Assembly: GCA_964643985.1 (NCBI GenBank)
Contig: CAZXUS010000031.1
Span: 1-8,941 of the forward strand
From: UBA2773 sp964643985
GTDB lineage: Bacteria > Patescibacteriota > Minisyncoccia > Moranbacterales > DUUL01
DNA length: 8,941 bases
Direction of reading: 5' to 3'
A program made the translations under genes and the position numbers. Positions within the stretch are counted from its first letter, which is position 1, and each line of letters starts with the position of its first letter. Positions 1 through 4,880 of this stretch are shown one piece after another. A model generated the notes under the pieces. The model saw nothing but the letters and a program-made list of their open reading frames with translations. It ran no database searches and had not been told where the DNA came from.

Positions 1-2
1 TG

Positions 3-88
3 CGGTGAGAAAGGGATTCGAACCCTTGGTACGTAAAACGCACACACGCTTTCCAAGCGTGCTCCTTCGACCGCTCGGACATCTCACC
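3..88 (-). tRNA. tRNA-Ser (anticodon GGA)
   Basis: The reverse complement folds as a class II tRNA. The 7-bp acceptor stem is GGTGAGA/TCTCACC, and the anticodon stem CACGC/GCGTG encloses the loop TTGGAAA with anticodon GGA, which reads UCC and UCU serine codons. A long variable arm (GTGCG pairing with CGTAC) is diagnostic of tRNA-Ser, and the T arm AAGGG-TTCGAAT-CCCTT is intact. The discriminator base is G, as expected for serine. It is followed by CA rather than CCA, so the 3' CCA is not encoded and must be added by a nucleotidyltransferase. The fold was made by eye. Confidence 0.97.
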
Positions 89-108
89 GTAGATAATAAG
101 GTAGCTTT

Positions 109-136
109 TTTATACCTAATTGTAAAGCAATCACAA
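109..136 (-). promoter_or_regulatory. Candidate sigma-70 promoter for tRNA-Ser
   Basis: On the minus strand a TTGTGA hexamer (131-136) is followed after 16 bases by TATAAA (109-114). The -10 box lies 20 bases upstream of the mature tRNA 5' end, leaving a short leader for RNase P to remove. A 14-bp perfect palindrome (142-155) lies just upstream of the -35 box. In DNA this AT-rich such matches are easy to find, so the call is moderate. Confidence 0.4.
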
Positions 137-182
137 AATACTATGATTAATCATAATATTAAATCAGTATTTCTTGAATAAA

Positions 183-217
183 AAAATACTCAATACTGAA
201 TACTCCATACTAAATAC
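183..217. repeat. Five-unit 7-bp degenerate tandem repeat at the end of pyk
   Basis: Plus-strand units are AAAATAC, TCAATAC, TGAATAC, TCCATAC and TAAATAC in strict 7-bp register. On the minus strand this is GTATNNA repeated. The array begins on the last base of the pyk TAG stop codon and extends downstream. The ATAC core is fixed while the two variable bases differ in nearly every unit, which is unlike simple slippage of one unit. There is no open reading frame in it. Confidence 0.7.
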
Positions 218-1509
218 TATTCCACTCCCCAAACCAAACAACTTTTTCTTTTTAAACTTTTATTAGAATTTTTTAATTTAATTGAAAAATCTTCCTGACG
301 CAAAGTGGACAACCCCAAAGCTTCTTGCAAATTTTCAATTTCTACTTTTCGAGTTCGATTAGTTTTTGCAACTTTTCTCATTTTCAAAATAGCTCTAGTA
401 AATTTCCCCATTCGCTGCATTGGTCGATCATTAAAAGAAGATTCTTCTGCTTTTTTAGTAATTTTACTTGCTGTTTCAATTACTCGAACCGGAAAAGCGC
501 CCACTGTTGTCTCAGCACTAAACATTATCGCATCAGCACCATCCACCACCGCATTAGTAATATCTGAAATTTCAGCTCTAGTTGGTCGAGCCTTCTCTTC
601 CATTGAAGCCATCATTTGAGTGGCCACAATCACTGGCTTTCGCGCTTTGATACATTTTTCAATAATCATTTTTTGAGTAATTATCACATCTTCTTGAGGC
701 ATTTCAATCGCCAAATCTCCTCTGGCTACCATAATTGCATCAGATTCTTCGATAATACCATCAATGTTTCTCAAGGCTTCTTTTTTTTCAATCTTTGAAA
801 TAATCCAAGGATAGGCTAATTCAGAATTTTTTTTGTGTTGATGTAAATTCTTAGAACGATATAGTTTTTTTTCTTTTTCTAAAATTCGGCTAATTAATCT
901 TCTTAAATTTACCAATTGACGTTGATTGGCCACAAACGAAACTGCCAAAAAATCAATCCCCAAAGGAATTACAAATTCCAAATCACGATGATCTTTTTCG
1001 GTTAAAAAACCCATATGAGAAGATATTCGAGGAATATTTACTCCTTTATGTTCTTTGACTATTCCGCCAAAAAGAACTTTCGCAATGCAAGCATCTTTTT
1101 TTAATTTAACAACTTTCAATTCGATAAAACCATCTTCGATAAAAATCTTATCTCCAACTTTTATAAAATTATGAAATCCAATCCAATCCAAAGTTATCTC
1201 CTTTTTTTGCCCATACATTCGCTGACAATGCTCATCGGCAACCAAAATTAAATCGTCTTTTTTTACTTTCATATTCCGCTTATTAACCACCCTGATTCTT
1301 GGACCTTGAACATCAGCCATTATACCCACTCTTTTACCAGATTTTTTTGAAGTTTCTTCTATTTTTTTAATAGCATTCTGATGCCATTGATGATCACCGT
1401 GTGAAAAGTTTAATCGACAAACATCTAATCCCGCTTTCATCATAGCGCTCAAAACTTTAACTTTTTCTGAAGTTGGTCCAATCGTGGCAACAATTTTAGT
1501 CCTCCTCAT
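217..1509 (-). CDS. pyk: Pyruvate kinase lacking the C-terminal domain
   Basis: Pyruvate kinase converts phosphoenolpyruvate and ADP to pyruvate and ATP, the last ATP-forming step of glycolysis, in the cytoplasm. The 430-residue product starts MRRTKIVATIGPTSE, the canonical N-terminus of the family, which fixes the start. Conserved elements are R32 and N34-S36-H37 (CRLNFSHG), D66 in DVQGPRIR, a B domain at about 70-165, K239 and E241 in ISKIEKKEA, ARGDLAIE (262-269) with D265, and ATQMM with T297. Two features are unusual. About 20 extra residues, rich in Lys and His, sit between the helix after SFVANQ and the SKIE strand (about 209-232). After SAETTVGAFPV (normally SGETAxGxYP) the C-terminal alpha/beta domain is absent and replaced by a basic tail of about 70 residues. 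The A/B-domain active site therefore looks intact, but allosteric control through the C domain is probably lost. The leader is A-rich with no upstream Shine-Dalgarno; the AGGAGG present is inside codons 2-3. Confidence 0.93.
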   Translation of the reverse strand: MRRTKIVATIGPTSEKVKVLSAMMKAGLDVCRLNFSHGDHQWHQNAIKKIEETSKKSGKRVGIMADVQGPRIRVVNKRNMKVKKDDLILVADEHCQRMYGQKKEITLDWIGFHNFIKVGDKIFIEDGFIELKVVKLKKDACIAKVLFGGIVKEHKGVNIPRISSHMGFLTEKDHRDLEFVIPLGIDFLAVSFVANQRQLVNLRRLISRILEKEKKLYRSKNLHQHKKNSELAYPWIISKIEKKEALRNIDGIIEESDAIMVARGDLAIEMPQEDVIITQKMIIEKCIKARKPVIVATQMMASMEEKARPTRAEISDITNAVVDGADAIMFSAETTVGAFPVRVIETASKITKKAEESSFNDRPMQRMGKFTRAILKMRKVAKTNRTRKVEIENLQEALGLSTLRQEDFSIKLKNSNKSLKRKSCLVWGVE

Positions 1510-1552
1510 TTTTTATTTTTTTATTTTTTTATTTTTATACTTATTTTAAACA

Positions 1553-1680
1553 CTAAGTTTTTTTATTTTGAGTGCAATTCAAGGCGAAATTGAGCATTAA
1601 GTGAAACGTATTTAATAATACGTTGAACGAAAAGCGGAGATTTCAACGAAGAAGTGTGCCAAAATTAAAAAACTCGTTAG
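1553..1680. repeat. Palindromic intergenic repeat, copy A
   Basis: This is one of three related elements (others at 2476-2610 and 4762-4880). It carries the shared 77-base core starting TTGAGTGCAATTC at 1568, with a perfect central hairpin ACGTATT-TAAT-AATACGT (7-bp stem, 4-base loop). The outer arms, about 1553-1570 and 1660-1680, are imperfectly complementary. The right arm coincides with the stop codon of the Tic20-like gene (1677-1679), so a minus-strand transcript would enter the stem within a few bases of termination of translation. It is not followed by a U-tract, so it does not look like a classical intrinsic terminator. Confidence 0.75.
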
Positions 1681-2033
1681 AAATTTAGTTTTTTAGCTAA
1701 TTCTCCTATAATAGGTAATTCCTTCATAGTTCCCTCAGAAACATTAATTATTCCCATAATTGAAAAAACAATTACGACAATGTGAATTAAAAATCCCAGT
1801 CCAAATAAAGGATATAGAATCATCCCTATTACCCAACCAATTGTTAAAATTATTCCCTGTTTAACGTGAAATTTAATAAATTCACTATTAGGCTTCAACA
1901 ACAAAGGTAAAATAAACAAGATTCCTATATAGCTTAATATAGCAAGTCCCTTGTTCTCTTGGGCATCTTTTTGTTTATCAACAGTTTTTTTAGCATTTTC
2001 TTTTTTAATACTTTTTTCTTTTTCTTCTTCCAT
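1677..2033 (-). CDS. Tic20/DUF4870-like small membrane protein
   Basis: The 118-residue product begins with a charged, Lys/Glu-rich cytoplasmic tail (about 1-27). The segment NKGLAILSYIGILFILPLLL (28-47) follows, then FIKFHVKQGIILTIGWVIG, a glycine-containing hydrophobic hairpin (about 68-97), and a conserved-looking ELPIIGELAKKL end. The order SYIGILFILPLL - FxKFHxKQG - xxELPIIG is typical of bacterial Tic20-like/DUF4870 proteins, which have three or four membrane segments. Their bacterial role is not established, so I assign none. It lies about 40 bp after the readthrough end of the preceding membrane protein gene, or about 106 bp after its TAG stop, and may share its transcript. No Shine-Dalgarno is visible. 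Family assignment is from memory of the motifs. Confidence 0.8.
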   Translation of the reverse strand: MEEEKEKSIKKENAKKTVDKQKDAQENKGLAILSYIGILFILPLLLKPNSEFIKFHVKQGIILTIGWVIGMILYPLFGLGFLIHIVVIVFSIMGIINVSEGTMKELPIIGELAKKLNF

Positions 2034-2073
2034 AATATTTTTTTAAATGTTAATAAATTTTATAAAAATTATT

Positions 2074-2139
2074 TTATTGATCAATAATAATACCAGCTCT
2101 TTTTATAGCAACAAACCCATAAGCCCACAAAAAAGGAAG
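2074..2139 (-). other. In-frame continuation beyond the TAG of the small membrane protein
   Basis: Reading on from the TAG gives LPFLWAYGFVAIKRAGIIID then Q and TAA. The segment is hydrophobic, ends in positive charges, and looks like the natural end of a 112-residue four-span membrane protein (codon 91 being the TAG). Random AT-rich intergenic DNA would rarely give such a stretch. Whether it is translated cannot be decided from the sequence. Confidence 0.5.
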
Positions 2140-2412
2140 CTAAATTGGCATTAAATCCAAAAAACTTTTTCGAGTAAAAACTTCCGCTCCAGTTGAAATA
2201 AAAAACGCTTCTGAAATAGTCATAATAATAAATCCAAATATCAAAAATATATACTCTTTTTTTTCATATTTAATCGAAAATGCTATGCCGATAATCGATA
2301 AGTAAATCCCTGTTAAAATATAGTCATTAGCAATAACTGGAATAAGCAAAATCATCAAAATAATCGGGATTACATTTAGAAAAATTTTTAAAAACTTATC
2401 TTTATTCTCCAT
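2140..2412 (-). CDS. Small hydrophobic membrane protein, possibly interrupted by an amber codon
   Basis: The 90-residue product has three predicted membrane spans at about 10-29, 31-47 and 53-73, and a C-terminal amphipathic segment EVFTRKSFLDLMPI. I do not recognise a function. The frame is closed by TAG at 2140-2142 but continues in frame for 21 further codons that encode a plausible last membrane segment (LPFLWAYGFVAIKR...) ending in TAA at 2074-2076. A tryptophan codon (TGG) changed to TAG would explain this. The present 90-residue form may be a truncated gene product, a pseudogene or a sequencing error. No Shine-Dalgarno precedes the ATG. Confidence 0.6.
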   Translation of the reverse strand: MENKDKFLKIFLNVIPIILMILLIPVIANDYILTGIYLSIIGIAFSIKYEKKEYIFLIFGFIIMTISEAFFISTGAEVFTRKSFLDLMPI

Positions 2413-2434
2413 AATAGATTTTATTTGTTTTTGC

Positions 2435-2448
2435 TTAAACTAGTTTAA
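2435..2448. promoter_or_regulatory. 14-bp perfect palindrome upstream of the small membrane protein gene
   Basis: TTAAACTAGTTTAA is a perfect dyad. It is nested in a wider inverted pair, AATAGATT (2413-2420) and AATCTATT (2457-2464), that ends at the start codon. It could be an operator or a leader hairpin in front of the 90-residue gene. AT-rich DNA makes such dyads fairly common, so function is uncertain. Confidence 0.3.
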
Positions 2449-2475
2449 ATTTAAATAATCTATTTCATATGTGAA

Positions 2476-2610
2476 AACTCTAAATTTTGATTGCAGTTCA
2501 AGGAGAATTTGAGCACCGAGCGAGGCGTATTGAATAATACAACGAGCGAGTGGCGGAAATAAGGATTAAGTTTAAATACAATTTCGTAGTAAAATTTAAA
2601 ATTTTGAGTT
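2476..2610. repeat. Palindromic intergenic repeat, copy B
   Basis: The shared core starts at 2487 (TTGATTGCAGTTCAAGG) and holds the hairpin GTATT-GAAT-AATAC. The hairpin is flanked by two direct copies of CGAGCGAG. The outer arms (2476-2490 and 2596-2610) match as inverted repeats at 13 of 15 positions, but their sequence differs from the arms of copies A and C. The right arm starts on the last base of the htpX stop codon (2610-2612). The 3' half of this copy has diverged from A and C. Confidence 0.75.
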
Positions 2611-3515
2611 TAATTATCCATCGCTCTTAATTTAGCAATCCGTTCTTCGATCGGAGGATGAGTCATAAATAATCTAGTCGTTAAACCCTTGGCTTTTTTG
2701 CCTTTCAAAGGATTAACAATATACATATGAGCCATTGATTTATTGGTTCGCTGAAGAACAGTTGAAGACCCTGATAATTTTTCTAAAGCGCTGGCTAAAC
2801 CTTCTGGATATCTTGTCAACAAAGCTCCATCAGCATCAGCCAAATATTCTCTTTTTCGAGAAATTGCCAATTGCATTAAGATTGCTCCAATCGGAGCTAA
2901 AATCGCCAAAACAATTGCCACAATAGTAATTATCAACTGGGCTTGCCCACCTTTATTATCATTACTTTTCCCTAATCCACCAAAAAAACTTATCCGCAAA
3001 AACCAATCCGCTAATATTGCAATAAATCCTACCAAAACCGTGACGACTGTCCCCAATAAAATATCTCGATTACCAATATGAGAAAGTTCATGCGCAATCA
3101 CTCCTTCCAATTCTTGCTTCTCTAAAATTTCGATTAAACCAGTCGTTAAAGCGATTACCGCATTTTCAGGATTTCGACCAGTCGCGAAAGCGTTTGGAGA
3201 AACATCTTCTATCATATAAATTTTAGGAACTGGCAAACCGGCTGTAATACAAAGATTTTCTACTAGATTATAAATTTCCCGAGCACTCTTTCTGCTAACT
3301 TCTTTGGCTCCATTCATTGCCAAAACAATTTTATCGCTCCACCAAAAACTTATAAAATTCATTACAAAAGCAAAAAATATCGCTCCGTATAAAATTGAAG
3401 AATTTCCTAAAGCTTGAGAAAAAATAAATCCCACAAAAATCACAAATATCAAAAAACCGATTAAATAAAACCAGGTCAAGCGAATATTTTTGTCTTTCTG
3501 GTTATATAAGGTCAT
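2610..3515 (-). CDS. htpX: Membrane zinc metalloprotease HtpX (M48 family)
   Basis: HtpX is an integral membrane endopeptidase that degrades misfolded membrane proteins on the cytoplasmic side. The 301-residue product has two N-terminal membrane spans (about 14-34 and 40-60). The zinc motif HELSH lies at 142-146 with catalytic E143, the third ligand is probably E223 in KREYLADADG, and two further hydrophobic stretches lie at about 150-172 and 193-215. The conserved SPNAFATGRNPENAVIALTTGL precedes the zinc helix, and the C-terminus has the usual THPPIEERIAKL. Length and motif order are those of full-length HtpX, so it should be active. It lies downstream of lemA, a frequent neighbour, but an S23-family gene is interposed. 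No CIRCE or Shine-Dalgarno is visible upstream; its 5' leader is one arm of a degenerate inverted repeat. Confidence 0.96.
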   Translation of the reverse strand: MTLYNQKDKNIRLTWFYLIGFLIFVIFVGFIFSQALGNSSILYGAIFFAFVMNFISFWWSDKIVLAMNGAKEVSRKSAREIYNLVENLCITAGLPVPKIYMIEDVSPNAFATGRNPENAVIALTTGLIEILEKQELEGVIAHELSHIGNRDILLGTVVTVLVGFIAILADWFLRISFFGGLGKSNDNKGGQAQLIITIVAIVLAILAPIGAILMQLAISRKREYLADADGALLTRYPEGLASALEKLSGSSTVLQRTNKSMAHMYIVNPLKGKKAKGLTTRLFMTHPPIEERIAKLRAMDN

Positions 3516-3516
3516 G

Positions 3517-4013
3517 TTTATAAATTATTTCAAAATCCGAATTACTCCAAATTGTTTCAAATGAAAACTAAAATCTAAATTTTAAATATTTTTACTTTTT
3601 GGACTTTTTCGACAACAAAATTGATGAAAAAAATTAAAGTTAATTCCTGCGCTTCTTTCCAAAGTTCTCTGCTTTTTTCTTTTATTTCTGGATTAGTCTT
3701 GGTTATTATTCTCAACCAATATTTTGTTTCTTTAGCTTCTTTTTTAGAAATTGCTATTTTATGTTTAAAATCTTTCCCAGATTCGGCTCCATCCGCCTCA
3801 CAATAATTAGCACCTATACTAGTTCCTGCTTTTAACAATTGAATTATTATATTTCTGTTTATATCGTTTCTTTTTATGTTTTTGCAAAAATCAATAATTA
3901 CTTCAGCAAATTTAGCTGTTCTTTCTTCAAGATCATAATTCTTTTGAGATTTTGACATTTGGTTTTGATTTGAGTAATTTGAAATAATTTGAACTTTGAA
4001 TAATTTAGGAAAA
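3517..4013. repeat. Degenerate inverted ATTTGRA-type repeats flanking the S23 gene
   Basis: The left flank (about 3517-3562) and right flank (about 3956-4013) are AT-rich strings built on ATTTGA/AATAATTT words. The reverse complement of the left flank, with ATTTGGAGTAATTCGG and TTTGAAATAATTTA, resembles the right flank's ATTTGAGTAATTTG and TTTGAATAATTTA, so the two are imperfect inverted repeats around the four-helix-bundle gene. The repeats contain small gaps and the boundaries are approximate. Coordinates span both flanks and the gene between. Confidence 0.45.
3575..3958 (-). CDS. Four-helix-bundle protein of the S23 / 23S rRNA intervening-sequence family
   Basis: The 127-residue product carries the family signature LLKAGTSIGANYCEADGAES (about 42-61), then DFKHKIAISKKEAKETKYWL (63-82), and is otherwise helical with a basic character. 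Members form four-helix bundles and are best known from open reading frames inside 23S rRNA intervening sequences; the retroelement protein Avd is related. The molecular role is unknown. This copy is not in an rRNA gene and no reverse transcriptase is nearby. It lies between lemA and htpX and is flanked by degenerate inverted repeats, which suggests a cassette acquired at this site. It ends at TAG (3575-3577). No Shine-Dalgarno precedes the ATG; MSKSQKNYDLEERT is a plausible N-terminus for the family. Confidence 0.9.
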   Translation of the reverse strand: MSKSQKNYDLEERTAKFAEVIIDFCKNIKRNDINRNIIIQLLKAGTSIGANYCEADGAESGKDFKHKIAISKKEAKETKYWLRIITKTNPEIKEKSRELWKEAQELTLIFFINFVVEKVQKVKIFKI

Positions 4014-4068
4014 TATAATGTCTTAATCTGAAAAGATCTCCCTATTTCGTATTACCACTTAGAAAATA

Positions 4069-4623
4069 TTAAAACTTAACCTTAACATTTTCTTTTTCTC
4101 CTTCTTCGGCTTCAAAAAAATCTCGTTCTTTGAAACTTAAAGTTCCCGCCACAACATTATTAGGAAAAGTTTGAATCTTCGTATTAAAATCTCGAACATT
4201 ACCATTATAAAATCTTCGAGAAGCTTGAATCTTATTTTCCGTATCAGACAATTCTTTTTGTAGCTCTAAAAAATTCTCGTTAGCTTTCAAATCTGGATAA
4301 TTTTCTGAAACTGCGAACAAAGATTTCAAAGTTCCTGAAAGCATATTCTCAGCCTCAATCTGATCTTTCGGATCACTAGCTCCCATTGCTCGAGTTCGAG
4401 CTTCCGTCACACTTTCCAAAACACCTTTCTCGTGCTTAGCGTATCCCTTAACAGTCTCAATCAAATTTGGAATAAGGTCATAACGTCTTTTTAACTGAAC
4501 ATCGATATCAGACCAAGCCTCGTCAACTCGATTTCTTAACTTAATCAATCCATTATAAAGTGCCACTGCCCACAAAACCAAAACCCCAACTGCCACCAAA
4601 ATAGCAATCATTGTAGTTCCCAT
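4069..4623 (-). CDS. lemA: LemA family membrane protein
   Basis: The 184-residue product has one N-terminal membrane span (about 5-26), then YNGLIKLRNRVDEAWSDIDVQLKRRYDLIPNLIETVKGYA, the family's hallmark region. A helical domain follows, including AVSENYPDLKANENFLELQKELSDTENKIQASRRFYN and the conserved NVRDFNTKIQTFPNNVVA. Length and order match full LemA proteins. The helical bundle is expected outside the cytoplasm with the N-terminal helix as anchor. The biochemical function is not known. It commonly neighbours M48 metalloproteases, as here with htpX two genes downstream. The gene starts after the heat-shock operon terminator, so it should have its own promoter. No Shine-Dalgarno is present and the leader is A/T-rich. 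Confidence 0.95.
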   Translation of the reverse strand: MGTTMIAILVAVGVLVLWAVALYNGLIKLRNRVDEAWSDIDVQLKRRYDLIPNLIETVKGYAKHEKGVLESVTEARTRAMGASDPKDQIEAENMLSGTLKSLFAVSENYPDLKANENFLELQKELSDTENKIQASRRFYNGNVRDFNTKIQTFPNNVVAGTLSFKERDFFEAEEGEKENVKVKF

Positions 4624-4642
4624 ATTTTTTAATTAATTTTTA

Positions 4643-4671
4643 ATTATAATCATTACACTTATATTTTAACA
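4643..4671 (-). promoter_or_regulatory. Possible promoter of the lemA group
   Basis: On the minus strand TGTTAA (4666-4671) and a perfect TATAAT (4643-4648) are 17 bases apart, 19 bases before the lemA ATG, which would give a leader of about 12-15 bases. The -35 match is poor and the region is nearly all A and T, so the call is tentative. The terminator just upstream makes a promoter in this interval necessary. Confidence 0.3.
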
Positions 4672-4720
4672 TTTTTATTTTTTTTGTATAGAAAAAATAT
4701 TCCAATTTTAATTTTAACAA

Positions 4721-4747
4721 ATAAAAACGAGACCTCGCGACCTCGCT
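4721..4747 (-). terminator. Rho-independent terminator after the hrcA-grpE-dnaK operon
   Basis: On the minus strand the arms AGCGAGGTC and GGTCTCGTT (4726-4747) form a 9-bp stem, with three G-U pairs, closed by a GCGA (GNRA) tetraloop. The stem is followed directly by TTTTTAT. It lies about 130 bp after the dnaK stop, beyond palindromic repeat C, and about 100 bp before lemA. It separates the heat-shock operon from the lemA-htpX group. Confidence 0.8.
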
Positions 4748-4761
4748 TTTACTTAATCTCG

Positions 4762-4880
4762 AAACTTAATTATTTGAGCGTAATTTGAGGAGGATTTGAG
4801 TATCGAGCGAAATGTACTTAATAGTACATTAAGCGAGTGACGGAAAATTCGACAAAAGAGTACACCAAATTATTAAGTTT
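4762..4880. repeat. Palindromic intergenic repeat, copy C
   Basis: This is the best-formed copy. The outer arms 4762-4776 and 4866-4880 are complementary at 14 of 15 positions. The core begins TTGAGCGTAATTTGAGG at 4774, and the central hairpin is ATGTACT-TAAT-AGTACAT. Compared with copy A, the stem shows paired C-G to T-A and T-A to C-G changes that keep pairing. The right arm begins on the last base of the dnaK stop codon, so the dnaK mRNA would enter the structure immediately after translation ends. A conventional terminator follows at 4721-4747. Confidence 0.8.

Noticed and set aside
305..798. Plus-strand frames opposite pyk
   Set aside because: They overlap conserved pyruvate kinase codons on the other strand and have no recognisable domain or start signal.
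1495..1509. AGGAGG in the first codons of pyk as a Shine-Dalgarno for a later start
   Set aside because: No usable in-frame ATG, GTG or TTG follows at the right distance, and the TKIVATIGP motif must be retained. It is codon content for Arg-Arg.
2074..2412. TAG recoded as a sense codon throughout the genome
   Set aside because: pyk and the S23 gene appear to end naturally at TAG, so one in-frame TAG is better explained by mutation, error or local readthrough.
1553..4880. The three repeats as a CRISPR array
   Set aside because: They are only three, 800-2200 bp apart, palindromic and about 120 bp long with genes between them, with no regular spacers or cas genes.
4762..4880. Repeat C as the intrinsic terminator of dnaK
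   Set aside because: No T-run follows the long hairpin in the direction of transcription, while a conventional hairpin plus T-run is present at 4721-4747.
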